Shown one piece after another: positions 44,666 to 53,402 of a DNA stretch of 64,000 nt (position 1 is its first letter; every line of letters starts with the position of its first letter). This DNA is from CAYMRL01 sp964473205 (GTDB lineage: Bacteria; Deinococcota; Deinococci; Deinococcales; Trueperaceae), in contig CAYYOK010000002.1 in assembly GCA_964473205.1 (NCBI GenBank), forward strand, positions 1-64,000, written 5' to 3'. A program made the translations under genes and the position numbers. A model generated the notes under the pieces. The model was not told where the DNA came from, did not search any database, and saw only the letters and a program-made list of their open reading frames with translations.

Positions 44666-46210
44666 CTACGCCGCGCCAAGCCCCGTTCGCCACAGCATGC
44701 GCGACCCAGCCAGCACCCCGACGACCGCGCTACCAGCATCGCGAAACGCCGTCACGACCGCGTTGTTCATCGGGAGCCGCAAAGACAGCTCGCCGCGTCT
44801 TATCAACATCGCGGGGGCCTGAACGGCGGTGGGTGCGCCACTCTTTACCGTCGCAGTGGCGCCGTTCGCCTCGATGACAAGCCTCCCGTAAGGCTCCCCA
44901 CTGCGGTACTCGCCCACCAGTTCTGCGATCAGCTCAAGCGCTTCCTGCTCCGAACCATGGAACTCCTCCGGCTCGTACGGGAGCGTCTCCAACGGCGAGC
45001 CCATGCACGCGTTCAGGGCGGGGTAGAGAACCTGACTGATTGGCACGCCGTCGAGGTTGCAGAGCCCGACGACACCGACGCCCAACTCGGGCGAGAAGCC
45101 GATGACGCTGGATACCCCCTTGAGGCTGCCGGAGTGCGACATGACCGTGACGTTCCCCAGCCTGGTCTCGGCGAGGCCTAGTCCGTAGCGTTCGTCCGGC
45201 CCGCTCCTCACCAGACCCGCACGCATCCCGATGACGCGCTGGGCCGGTACCGGCGCGGAGAAGCGCTGCGGGGTCATCAGGTAACGCACGTACCTCTTCA
45301 GGTCGTTCGCCGTGGACTTGAGCATCCCGCCCCCGAGCATCCGACCGGTCGTCTGCCACTGTGGCGAGCGGCGCACGTCGCCGCCGGCGTCCCTCGTGTA
45401 CAGCGTGGTGTGATCGGCGTCCTCCAGCACCCTGTCGACGTCGAACGTCGTGCGCCCCATCCCGATGGGCGCGAGAACAGCGCGCTCCATCTCCTCCTCG
45501 AAGAGGCGGCCAGAGACGCGCTCGACGATGTGGCCGGAGAGCGCGAAGGAGTCGTTGCTGTACGAGTACACCTCGCCCGGCGCACCGAACAGCGGCGCTG
45601 CGTGGGCTTGCAGCCACCCGCAGAGCCCGTCTGCGTAGCTCACCGTCTCGGCGAGGTCGCTGCAACGACGCCGGGCCTCGTCGTCAGCGATCTGGCTGGC
45701 AGCGAGGTCTAGCTCGCCGCACGAGACATCCCGCCAATCCACGCCAGGCTCAACGCCCATCGCCCCTGTGACGAGAGTCAGCTTCGCCTCGGCGAGGGTC
45801 GAAGCCTCGGCCACCGGATCTCCGAGCTGCGAGGCCACCCGCAACCACGTCATCGTCGGCGCCGGCGGCAGTCCGCTCGAGTGGGTCAGCAGGTGCTCGA
45901 GGGTCGGCTCGCCTGGAAGCGCCAGCGGCAGGTGAGCGCTAACACGGTCGCTGAGCTTGAGCCGGCCGGCGGCCTCCTGCGCCAGCAGAGTGAGCGCAGT
46001 GAACGACTTCGTCACTGAGGCGACCCCGAAGATCGTGTCGGGGGTGATCGGAAGCTCGGCTTCACGGTCGCGCCATCCGTAGTGGCGCTCGAACAGGGTG
46101 TCCTCGCGGTCGAAGATGGTGATGGCGAGCCCAGGGGCGCCGGTCCGCAACATGAGGTCCTGAAGGTGCTGGTCTAGTTGGGCGAAGTGGCCGGTTGGAC
46201 CTGAGGTCAT
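44666..46210 (-). CDS. Serine hydrolase, class C beta-lactamase fold
   Basis: About 514 residues from the ATG at 46210. SxxK: SVTK (65-68), YxN: YSN within GEVYSYSNDSF (about 185), third box HSG within MSHSGSLKG (about 335). Also LEHLLTHSSGLPP typical of the family. A C-terminal extension of about 130 residues may be a lipocalin-like domain. No signal peptide, so a cytosolic esterase or peptidase is as likely as a lactamase. Confidence 0.9.
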   Translation of the reverse strand: MTSGPTGHFAQLDQHLQDLMLRTGAPGLAITIFDREDTLFERHYGWRDREAELPITPDTIFGVASVTKSFTALTLLAQEAAGRLKLSDRVSAHLPLALPGEPTLEHLLTHSSGLPPAPTMTWLRVASQLGDPVAEASTLAEAKLTLVTGAMGVEPGVDWRDVSCGELDLAASQIADDEARRRCSDLAETVSYADGLCGWLQAHAAPLFGAPGEVYSYSNDSFALSGHIVERVSGRLFEEEMERAVLAPIGMGRTTFDVDRVLEDADHTTLYTRDAGGDVRRSPQWQTTGRMLGGGMLKSTANDLKRYVRYLMTPQRFSAPVPAQRVIGMRAGLVRSGPDERYGLGLAETRLGNVTVMSHSGSLKGVSSVIGFSPELGVGVVGLCNLDGVPISQVLYPALNACMGSPLETLPYEPEEFHGSEQEALELIAELVGEYRSGEPYGRLVIEANGATATVKSGAPTAVQAPAMLIRRGELSLRLPMNNAVVTAFRDAGSAVVGVLAGSRMLWRTGLGAA

Positions 46211-46375
46211 GTGCGCGATGGTACGCCTTCGAGTCGGACCGGGGTCCATCGGTGCTGATTAAGCTGCGCTCAGGGCTGCCTGACTGTAATGGTGACTCCT
46301 ACGAAGAGCGACCCTACACTCCTTGCATTACGCCGCTAAGGTTCTGGGAGGGCGTTGAGCCAAGCCGGTATCGAG

Positions 46376-47557
46376 CTACCTCGTTGGCGGGGGCGCAGCG
46401 CCCTCCCAGTTCAAGGTGTCGAGGTACTCCCTGTAGACCCACGTCTGGTTCCGTTGCTTGCCGGTGATCTCGCTCACCATCCCGATCCTCTCCAAGGATT
46501 CGATGGCCTTATGGATAGTGGGACTGGACACCGGGAGGGTTTTGGCGGCATCGGGAACTCGCAGGAACACGCGCCTCCGAAGATACTCGTGGACCTGTAA
46601 CACGCTGCCGGCGTTCCGCCCAAGTGCCTGGATGCGCTGTCGGTCACGTTCGAAGAGGGCCACGAGTGCACGCGCCGTCTCGAAGGCCTGCTGCGCGGTC
46701 TGTTGGACTCCCCGCAAGAAGAAGGCCATCCACGACTCCCAGGCGCTCTCCTCGCGAACGCTCTGTAAGAGTGCGTAGTACTCGTCCCTGTTCTCCTTGA
46801 AGTAAAGGCTCAAGTAGAGGGTTGGCTCTTCGAGTACCCGTTCTGCGCACAGCAGCAGGGTGATCAGGAGACGGCCGAGCCTGCCATTACCGTCGAGGAA
46901 CGGGTGGATAGACTCGAACTGGACATGCGCGATTCCTGCTTTCATCAGAGCGGGCGTTCGTCCTATGCGATCGTGCAGGAAGCGTTCCAAGTTGCTCATC
47001 AGTTCCGGCACGTGGGTGTGCGGCGGAGGGACGTACCGCGCCAAGCCAGGACGCGAGCCGCCTATCCAGTTCTGGGAGAGCCGGAACTCGCCCGGATTTT
47101 TCTCGCTACCCCGTCCGCTAGCCATCATCACGCCGTGGATCTCGCGTAGCAGACGGCTGGACAGCGGAAACTGGTCCTCCCTGAGCCTTTCAAGTCCATG
47201 GTGCAACGCTGCGACATAACTGCTGACCTCTATCACGTCGTCCAACGGCACACCAGGAATCTCGTCGAGTTCGAAAAGCAGGAGATCGGATAGGCTGGAC
47301 TGTGTCCCCTCGATTTGGCTCGATAGCACAGCCTCCTTGCGCACGTACATGTAGATGAAGAGTTCGGTATCGGGTAGCAGTACGGAGATGCCGTCCAAGC
47401 GCCCAAGTGCGCGGTTGGCCTTTTCGTAGAGGTCTTGTATCTCTCCGGCGAAGTCGATTGGTGGTGCCGGCGGTAGCTCGTCTGGAATGAAGGCGCGATA
47501 CTCTTCACCCACGGTCGCGCCGGGTAGGTAGATGCCAGAAGGCTTGCGTTCTCTCAC
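46376..47557 (-). CDS. Fic-domain protein with inhibitory helix and winged HTH
   Basis: 393 residues from GTG 47557 (AGGAG, 5-nt spacing). Inhibitory motif SSQIEG at 79-84, of the (S/T)xxxE(G/N) form placed before the Fic core, so class II self-inhibited. Catalytic HPFLDGNGRLGR at 218-229. C-terminal winged helix with LPVSSPTIHKAIESLERIGMV about 345-365. Known: such proteins transfer AMP to target proteins. The C-terminal HTH and a palindrome upstream suggest autoregulation. Confidence 0.93.
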   Translation of the reverse strand: MRERKPSGIYLPGATVGEEYRAFIPDELPPAPPIDFAGEIQDLYEKANRALGRLDGISVLLPDTELFIYMYVRKEAVLSSQIEGTQSSLSDLLLFELDEIPGVPLDDVIEVSSYVAALHHGLERLREDQFPLSSRLLREIHGVMMASGRGSEKNPGEFRLSQNWIGGSRPGLARYVPPPHTHVPELMSNLERFLHDRIGRTPALMKAGIAHVQFESIHPFLDGNGRLGRLLITLLLCAERVLEEPTLYLSLYFKENRDEYYALLQSVREESAWESWMAFFLRGVQQTAQQAFETARALVALFERDRQRIQALGRNAGSVLQVHEYLRRRVFLRVPDAAKTLPVSSPTIHKAIESLERIGMVSEITGKQRNQTWVYREYLDTLNWEGAAPPPTR

Positions 47558-47570
47558 GGCCGCTCCTAAG

Positions 47571-47583
47571 TAAAGGAACTTTA
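47571..47583. promoter_or_regulatory. Operator-like palindrome upstream of fic
   Basis: TAAAG-GAA-CTTTA directly upstream of the fic Shine-Dalgarno. A further AACTTTACTA at about 47618-47627 repeats the half-site. AT-rich in GC-rich surroundings. Confidence 0.5.
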
Positions 47584-47751
47584 GCTAGGATGAAGCTTAG
47601 CAAAGAATGCAGCCTAAAACTTTACTAACGCCCCTTGTGGGCGCAGAGACGGGATGCTGTCCGCCGGCCTGCGACATGCCCGTCTCCCCATTCGAGCTGG
47701 GGGCGGGCCGAATCGCCACTACAACTGCCACTTCTGGATTGCCGCTGTCCG

Positions 47752-48525
47752 TCACTCTTCGCCATCGCGTCCGGTGTAAGCGCGAGCGATACGCCGAACA
47801 CTCTTGAGATGCGCCAGCTCATGCCAAACCAACCGCCGCAGAACCTTCCGAACGCTCCACGCCTCATCGGCTTCGTACAGCCGCAAGCGGTCCTCGCCAT
47901 CCTCGAGCAGTCCCTCGAGGAACCGAACCGTCTGAGCCCGACTGCGCCGCAGCTGCTCAGGCCATGGAAGATCGGACAGCTCGCCTACATCGGCGCTGTA
48001 GTAACCCACTGAGGGCAAGTAGTAGCCGACCTCCGTGCTGGCGATGTGGCCGAGCACCTGACGGATGGTGCGCCAGCGCGCCCAGGCGAGGAAGTTGCGG
48101 TAGGGCGGGTCCCAGTCCAGCAGTGCGTCGGGCATCGGGGCGACGGTAGCGAGGAGGTCGCTGCGGCTGCAGGAGAGCAGCCGCAGGCAGTGCTCGATCT
48201 CGGCTGGGGCGGCTGGATGGCGGTCGTGGTCGAACAGGACCTCGTTGCCGCTCACGGTCTCGACGATGGTGACGGGGCCGCTACCTGCACCAGCAGACGC
48301 GGCAGCGGGCGGGAAGCCGCCAGCGTCGGATCCCGCATCTAGCCCATGCCCGGCCAACCAGGCGTGATAGGCCAGCAGGCGTTCGGGCACACGGGCGATG
48401 ACGGCGTCGCGCGTCGGCGCCCAGGTCGCGAAGCCGAGCCGGCGCAGGTCCCACGCCATCCAGCCCTCCTCGTTGCCGCCCAGGCGGTGCAGCCAGAGAA
48501 GGGTGGGTGGACGACCTGGATCCAA
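47752..48525 (-). CDS. DinB-like protein
   Basis: About 257 residues if begun at TTG 48525, 3 nt after the stop of the VOC gene. The C-terminal three quarters are helical, with WARWRTIRQVLGHIASTE and AWSVRKVLRRLVWHELAHLKSVRRI, the DinB_2 histidine-containing blocks. The N-terminal part contains an Ala/Gly/Ser-rich linker. Operon with the VOC gene. Confidence 0.72.
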   Translation of the reverse strand: MDPGRPPTLLWLHRLGGNEEGWMAWDLRRLGFATWAPTRDAVIARVPERLLAYHAWLAGHGLDAGSDAGGFPPAAASAGAGSGPVTIVETVSGNEVLFDHDRHPAAPAEIEHCLRLLSCSRSDLLATVAPMPDALLDWDPPYRNFLAWARWRTIRQVLGHIASTEVGYYLPSVGYYSADVGELSDLPWPEQLRRSRAQTVRFLEGLLEDGEDRLRLYEADEAWSVRKVLRRLVWHELAHLKSVRRIARAYTGRDGEE

Positions 48526-48528
48526 GGC

Positions 48529-48882
48529 TCAGGTGGCCTGCAGCACCACGATGGTGTTGCCGTCGGGGTCGAGGATGGTGGCCGACGTGTCGGTCTCGTC
48601 GCGCACTTGGCCGCCGGCCAGCCTGGCCGCCTCGATGGCGGCGGCCAGGTCAGGCGTGCGGTAGTTGAGCTGGTGGCGGTTGCGGGTCGCTTCTACTCCG
48701 GCGATGGAGTTGGGGCAGAGAAGCAGCGGGATGCCCCCGAGGTTGCCGCGCCAGAGCTTGGCGCCGAAGGCCTCGAAGGGCTGCAGGTCGGCGCCGAAGA
48801 AGCCGTCGTAGAAGGCGACCATCGCGGGGACGTCCTCGGCGCTGAGGTCGATCTGGGTGAGGTTGAGGATCGGACGTTCCAT
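48529..48882 (-). CDS. VOC-family protein
   Basis: 117 residues from the ATG at 48882, with AGGAAGG just upstream. VOC fold: QIDLSAEDVPAMVAFYDGFFG then YRTPDLAAAIEAARLAGG and the terminal ATILDPDGNTIVVLQ, typical of the glyoxalase-like superfamily. Translation is coupled to the following DinB-like gene. Confidence 0.85.
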   Translation of the reverse strand: MERPILNLTQIDLSAEDVPAMVAFYDGFFGADLQPFEAFGAKLWRGNLGGIPLLLCPNSIAGVEATRNRHQLNYRTPDLAAAIEAARLAGGQVRDETDTSATILDPDGNTIVVLQAT

Positions 48883-49033
48883 GAGCTCCTTCCTACCACC
48901 TCTCCGCGCGATCGTTCGCCCGCTACCGAAGAACGTCGCTCGTGTGGGCGCGTCGCGGCTGACATCGTCGCCCACGTGCGAACGGCTCGCTGTCGACTGG
49001 GTTCGAGCGCCAGCCGAAGAGATCTCGGCACGT

Positions 49034-49933
49034 TCAGGACCGATACTGCCCGTTGCCCGACGACTCGGGGCCGGTGCCCGGCATGGCGCGTCCGACAGCC
49101 AGCCCGACAGCCAAGGTGTCGAGCACCAGCAGGTGGGCGATGCGCGAGATGAGCGGTGAGTGCACCTCTTTGCGCTCCAAAGGCTCGACCAGAAGGGCGA
49201 TGGAAGCGATCTGCGCGAGGGAGGAGCCGGCGCCGGTGATGGCGACTACTGTCGCTCCCTGACGTCTCGCCAGACGTGCGGCGATCAGCAGCTCCTGCGT
49301 CTCGCCGGAGTTGGAGATCATGAACACGACGTCGGTGGGCTGCAGGGTGCGCGCCGACATCTGCTGCATCTCGATGTCGGTGTACGCGATGCACGGCACC
49401 CCAAGGCGGAAGAACTTGTGGTGGGCGTCGGTGGCCACTCGGCCGGAGATGCCCAGCCCGTAGAACTCGACTCGCTTGGCCTGTCTCAGTGCCTCGATGG
49501 CGGCTTCGATGCGCTCGAGGTCGAGACCGTTGCGGATGGTCGTGAGCTTGGAGATGGTGGCGTCGAAGACCTTGGTGGCGATGTCGGCGGTCGTGTCCTC
49601 GGCGTCGACCTTCAAGTAGCTGTAGGGCTGCGCCATGGCGAGGCTCTGCACCAGCCGCAGCTTGAAGTCCTGGAAACCCTCGCAGCCCAAGGTGCGACAG
49701 AAGCGCATGACGGTGGGCTCGCTGACGTTGGCCCTCACCGCCAACTCGTGGATGCTCCAGCGCACCACCTCAGCGGGCTGGTCGACTATCACCCGCGCCA
49801 CGCTGCGCTGGGCGTCGCTGAGGTTGGGTATGCGGTTCTCGATCTGCTGGACCAGCAAGCTGTCGCTCCTCGTTTCTGGCCTTCCCGGACGAACGAAGCG
49901 CGACCCGCGTCCGATGACGAGCCGCGAAGTCAT
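49034..49933 (-). CDS. RpiR-family transcriptional regulator
   Basis: About 299 residues from the ATG at 49933; an upstream TTG at 49960 exists but resembles a -35 (TTGACC-N17-TACGAT spans 49960 to 49932), so the true start may lie slightly downstream. N-terminal HTH_6: ELAVRANVSEPTVMRFCRTLGCEGFQDF. C-terminal SIS domain: RVEFYGLGISGRVATDAHHKF, SNSGETQELLIAA, VVAITGAGSSLAQIA. SIS domains bind phosphosugars. Two HexR-like palindromes flank the divergent ABC operon promoter. Confidence 0.88.
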   Translation of the reverse strand: MTSRLVIGRGSRFVRPGRPETRSDSLLVQQIENRIPNLSDAQRSVARVIVDQPAEVVRWSIHELAVRANVSEPTVMRFCRTLGCEGFQDFKLRLVQSLAMAQPYSYLKVDAEDTTADIATKVFDATISKLTTIRNGLDLERIEAAIEALRQAKRVEFYGLGISGRVATDAHHKFFRLGVPCIAYTDIEMQQMSARTLQPTDVVFMISNSGETQELLIAARLARRQGATVVAITGAGSSLAQIASIALLVEPLERKEVHSPLISRIAHLLVLDTLAVGLAVGRAMPGTGPESSGNGQYRS

Positions 49934-49987
49934 CGTAGGTAGAGGAGTCGCGCTGGTCAAGCGCTCGGCGGGCGCTTGAGAACGGAC

Positions 49988-50004
49988 ATGTAGTCATACT
50001 ACAT
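49988..50004. promoter_or_regulatory. RpiR operator 1
   Basis: ATGTAGT-CAT-ACTACAT, perfect 17-bp palindrome between the RpiR gene and the ABC operon. It matches the TGTARTNNNAYTACA consensus known for HexR of the same family. It lies about 20 bp upstream of the -35. Confidence 0.85.
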
Positions 50005-50024
50005 TAGATCGAAGCGCAGGGGGA

Positions 50025-50053
50025 TTGACAGAAACACCCATTGGCATTACATA
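50025..50053 (+). promoter_or_regulatory. Promoter of the ABC/PHP/LOG/BtpA operon
   Basis: TTGACA (50025-50030), 17-bp spacer, TACATA (50048-50053). The region between the two operators; a transcript would have a leader of about 80 nt carrying operator 2. Confidence 0.6.
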
Positions 50054-50109
50054 ATCCGTGGCATAGCCATGCAGAGCCATCGCGTAGAGTCTCGAGCGAC
50101 ATCTGGTGG

Positions 50110-50126
50110 ATGTAGTCAAACTACAT
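50110..50126. promoter_or_regulatory. RpiR operator 2
   Basis: ATGTAGT-CAA-ACTACAT, identical to operator 1 except one centre base. It lies 17 bp upstream of the first permease start, so a bound repressor would block elongation; two sites 122 bp apart could be looped. Confidence 0.85.
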
Positions 50127-50142
50127 ACATGCTGGTGCCCCG

Positions 50143-51057
50143 ATGCTGAGACGCGGCGGCCGAGTCAGACATCGGCGTTGGCGACGTTACCCGCTGGCGG
50201 ACCTGCTGTGGTTCGTCGTCCTGGTGGTGCCGGCGCTTACTCTGCTCGGCGTCTTCACCTTCTGGCCCATCGTCCAGTCCTTCTTCATCAGCTTCACCGA
50301 CTGGAACCTGATCCGACCCACCTGGCGCTTCGTCGGCCTGGACAACTACCGGGCGTTGTTCGCCTCACCCACCTTCTGGCAGGTGGCGGGCAACACCGCC
50401 GTCTTCACCTTCTTCACGGTGTTCATCCGCCTGGCGATCTCGCTGTTCCTCGCCCAGCTCTTGCTCGCCAACTTCCCCTTGCGGGCCTTCTTCCGCACCC
50501 TCGTCTTCCTGCCGCACGTCACCACCACCGCGGTGGTGGCCATCGTCTGGCTCTTCGTCCTCGACCCCTACTTCGGACCCCTGAGACCGCTGTTCGAGCT
50601 CTTCAACGCCACGGCGCCGGTCTGGGTCGCAGATCCACGTTGGGCCATGCCGGCCGTCATCCTGGTGGCCATCTGGAAGTCCATCGGCTTCTCGACGGTG
50701 GTCTACCTCGCCGGCTTGTCGGCCGTGGATCGCGAGCTGCAAGAGGCCGCACGCATCGACGGCGCGAACGAGTGGCAGGTCTTTCGCAACGTGACGTTCC
50801 CGCAGCTCAGCCCGGTCACTCTCTTCCTGGTGGTCACCGGCATCTTGCACGCCATGCAGTCCTTCGACATCCCTGCCCTCATGACCCAGGGCGGCCCCTT
50901 CAACACCACCAACATCTACGTCTACCACCTCTACGAGCTGGCTTTTCAGCGCTTCAGGGCCGGCTACGCCTCGGCACTTACCTCGGTCTTCTTCGTCGTG
51001 ATGCTGCTCATCACCATCGCCAACATGCGGCTCTCGCGCCGTTGGGTCCACTACTGA
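50143..51057 (+). CDS. Sugar-type ABC transporter permease 1
   Basis: 304 residues, six hydrophobic segments after a basic N-terminal tail. The EAA loop EAARIDGANEWQVFRNVTFPQL contacts the ATPase. Relatives are the MalF/UgpA-type CUT1 permeases. First gene of the operon. No ATPase gene is in the operon; as in many CUT1 systems a shared MsmK/UgpC-like ATPase elsewhere must serve. Confidence 0.9.
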   Translation: MLRRGGRVRHRRWRRYPLADLLWFVVLVVPALTLLGVFTFWPIVQSFFISFTDWNLIRPTWRFVGLDNYRALFASPTFWQVAGNTAVFTFFTVFIRLAISLFLAQLLLANFPLRAFFRTLVFLPHVTTTAVVAIVWLFVLDPYFGPLRPLFELFNATAPVWVADPRWAMPAVILVAIWKSIGFSTVVYLAGLSAVDRELQEAARIDGANEWQVFRNVTFPQLSPVTLFLVVTGILHAMQSFDIPALMTQGGPFNTTNIYVYHLYELAFQRFRAGYASALTSVFFVVMLLITIANMRLSRRWVHY

Positions 51058-51069
51058 GAGGTGGCCGGC

Positions 51070-51963
51070 ATGAGCCATGAACACCGTCTAGATCAGGGCG
51101 CGCGACCGCGGCGGAGTCGACGGAACCGTCGTGGCGCTAGGCGCGGGGCGGTAGCGGTCGGCCGTTACTCGGTCCTCCTGTTGCTCACGCTGGTCATGGG
51201 CCTGCCCTTCTTCTGGATGCTCAGCTCGGCGTTCAAGGCGCCGTCGGAGATCTTCACCTACCCGCCCGTCTGGTGGCCGAGCGAGCTGCAGTGGGGCAAC
51301 TTCGTCGCCGCCTGGCGAGCCGCGCCCTTCGGCACCTACGCGCTGAACTCGGTGCTGGTCGCCAGCCTGCAGGTGGTGGTCGAGGTGAGCTTCGGGACCA
51401 TGGCCGCCTACGCCTTCTCGCGCCTGAGGGTGCCGGGACGGGAGATCATCTTCGCCTTGGTGCTCACCGCCCTGATGGTGCCGAGCGAGATCACCCTGAT
51501 CCCCAACTACGTGACCCTGGCCAACCTCGGCCTCACCAACACCTACGCGGGACTCGTCCTGCCGTCGGCGGTGAGCGCCTTCGGCATCTTCCTGTTGCGC
51601 CAGCACATGCTGCGGCTCCCCAACGAGCTCTTCGAGGCGGCGGTGCTGGACGGCGCGGGACACGGGCAGATGCTGTGGCACATCGCCATCCCGCTGTCCA
51701 AACCCGTGATGGCGACCCTTGGCCTGCTGGCCTTCGTCAGCTCGTGGAACGCCTACCTGTGGCCGCTGATCATCACCGATAGCGACGCCCGGCGCACGCT
51801 TCCGGTGGGCCTGAAGCTGCTGCGCGACGTGCAGCAGGGCGATCCATGGCACTTGCTGATGGCCGCGTCCGTGGTGGTCGTCATCCCCGTCATCCTGCTG
51901 TTCCTGTTCACCCAACGTTTCTTCGTCCGCGGCATCACGGCGGGCGCGGTGAAAGGGGGTTGA
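51070..51963 (+). CDS. Sugar-type ABC transporter permease 2
   Basis: 297 residues from the ATG at 51070 (AGAGG 8 nt upstream). MalG/UgpE-type permease with six segments and the EAA loop EAAVLDGAGHGQMLWHIAIPLSKPV. A long basic N-terminal tail (many Arg) is unusual. It begins 12 bp after permease 1. Confidence 0.9.
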   Translation: MSHEHRLDQGARPRRSRRNRRGARRGAVAVGRYSVLLLLTLVMGLPFFWMLSSAFKAPSEIFTYPPVWWPSELQWGNFVAAWRAAPFGTYALNSVLVASLQVVVEVSFGTMAAYAFSRLRVPGREIIFALVLTALMVPSEITLIPNYVTLANLGLTNTYAGLVLPSAVSAFGIFLLRQHMLRLPNELFEAAVLDGAGHGQMLWHIAIPLSKPVMATLGLLAFVSSWNAYLWPLIITDSDARRTLPVGLKLLRDVQQGDPWHLLMAASVVVVIPVILLFLFTQRFFVRGITAGAVKGG

Positions 51964-52027
51964 ACCGATCGAGGCCGCCGACCGCGCCCCATACACCCGC
52001 TGGAATCTAGCTCTTAGGAGGAAGTCG

Positions 52028-53377
52028 ATGTCACGACCACAGTACGCCCGGCCCGAACCACGACCGAACGCTATCCGCAGGCTGCTCCTTGTCCTCGCTT
52101 TCGCCGCCACGGGCCTCGCTCTCGCGGCGGACCCGTCCGGCGGCGGCCTCATCCAGCCTAGCGGCGCTGGCGAGTTTCTGGCGCAGGCACCGGCCACCAG
52201 CATCACCTTCTGGCGTTCCTTCGCGGGCCCGTCGGCCGAGGCGCAGGAGGAGATGGTCGCGCGCTTCAACGCCAGCCAGTCCGCTGTCGCGGTGGAAGCG
52301 GTCTTCCAGGGCTTCTACCTGGAGTTGGCGCAGCAGCTGATGGCCGCGATCGCTGCCCGCAGGCTTCCCGACCTGGTCACGCTCGACACCGGCCTGGCCG
52401 TGTCCTTCGCCCGCGACGGCCTCTTGCAGCCGCTCGACGCGCTGCTCGACGGGCCCGACGGCATAGGTCGTGAGTTCTTCACGCCCGGCATGCTCGAGGC
52501 GGGGCAGGTCGACGGGGTGCAGTACCTCATCCCCTTCGCCATCAGCACGCCGGTGCTGTACTACAACGAGGAGATGCTGGCTGACGCCGGCATCGCTGAG
52601 CCGCCGCAGACCTGGGGCGAGCTCTTCGAGCAGGCCCGCGCCATCCACGCCCACTACGGCGACGGTACCTTCGGCCTGAGCTACGAGATCCGCTTCTGGT
52701 GGCTACAGGCGCAGATCTGGGCTCTCGGCGGGCAGATCTCCGATTCCGACCACAACACCTTCATCGACAGCGAGATCTGGGTCGAGCACCTCACCGAGCT
52801 GCAGGACCTGGTGCTGCGTGAGCGCGCCGCCAACATCCCGCCCAGCGCTGCCGGCGGCATCACGGCGGACCTGGCCAGCGGCAGGGCGGCGATGATGGTG
52901 ACCTCCTCGGCGCAGCTCGCCAACGTCCTCAACGCGGTCGGCGACAGCTTCACCTTGGGTGTGGCTCCGCTGCCCGGTGGGCCGGCTGGACGGATGGTCC
53001 CGCTGGGCGGCAGCGGGCTGGTCATCCCTGCCGGTCTGCCGCAGGCGCAAGTCGAAGCCGCCTGGGACTTCCTGAGCTTCCTGGTGTCGGCCGAGTCCAA
53101 CGCCTACTTCTCTTCGCGCAGCGGCTACCTTCCCCTGACCACCGAAGCGGCGGCGGCCTTGGAGCCTTTCCTCCAGGACAACCCGCTGTGGCGCGTGCCG
53201 ATCGGCCAACTCGATTACGCGAGGAAGAACTCCGAGCTGCACGACACCAGGGACGGCCAGCCGGTAGTGACCGAGGTCTTGCAGCAGATCCTGCTGCGCG
53301 GCGACGACCCGGCCATCGTGCTGCCGCTGGCCCAGGACAGACTGCAGCAGGCGCTGCGCGAGGAAGGCTTGCGTTGA
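52028..53377 (+). CDS. Extracellular sugar-binding protein (UgpB-like)
   Basis: 449 residues, ATG 52028 with AGGAGG, so strongly translated. Signal peptide RRLLLVLAFAATGLALAADP. Type 1 SBP fold: TSITFWRSFAGPSAEAQEEMVARFN, LPDLVTLDTGLAVSF, TPVLYYNEEMLADAGIAEPPQTW, AAWDFLSFLVSAESNAYFS. The closest family in feel is CUT1 glycerol-3-phosphate/maltose binders; ligand not deducible. No Cys lipobox is seen, so it may be soluble or held by its signal sequence. Confidence 0.9.
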   Translation: MSRPQYARPEPRPNAIRRLLLVLAFAATGLALAADPSGGGLIQPSGAGEFLAQAPATSITFWRSFAGPSAEAQEEMVARFNASQSAVAVEAVFQGFYLELAQQLMAAIAARRLPDLVTLDTGLAVSFARDGLLQPLDALLDGPDGIGREFFTPGMLEAGQVDGVQYLIPFAISTPVLYYNEEMLADAGIAEPPQTWGELFEQARAIHAHYGDGTFGLSYEIRFWWLQAQIWALGGQISDSDHNTFIDSEIWVEHLTELQDLVLRERAANIPPSAAGGITADLASGRAAMMVTSSAQLANVLNAVGDSFTLGVAPLPGGPAGRMVPLGGSGLVIPAGLPQAQVEAAWDFLSFLVSAESNAYFSSRSGYLPLTTEAAAALEPFLQDNPLWRVPIGQLDYARKNSELHDTRDGQPVVTEVLQQILLRGDDPAIVLPLAQDRLQQALREEGLR

Positions 53378-53402
53378 CCCAGAGGCTCGTGGGCGGTCCG
53401 GC

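Noticed and set aside
46344..46409. 11-bp inverted repeat CTGGGAGGGCG/CGCCCTCCCAG at the 3' end of fic
   Set aside because: A 44-nt loop that includes fic coding sequence; not convincing as a terminator.
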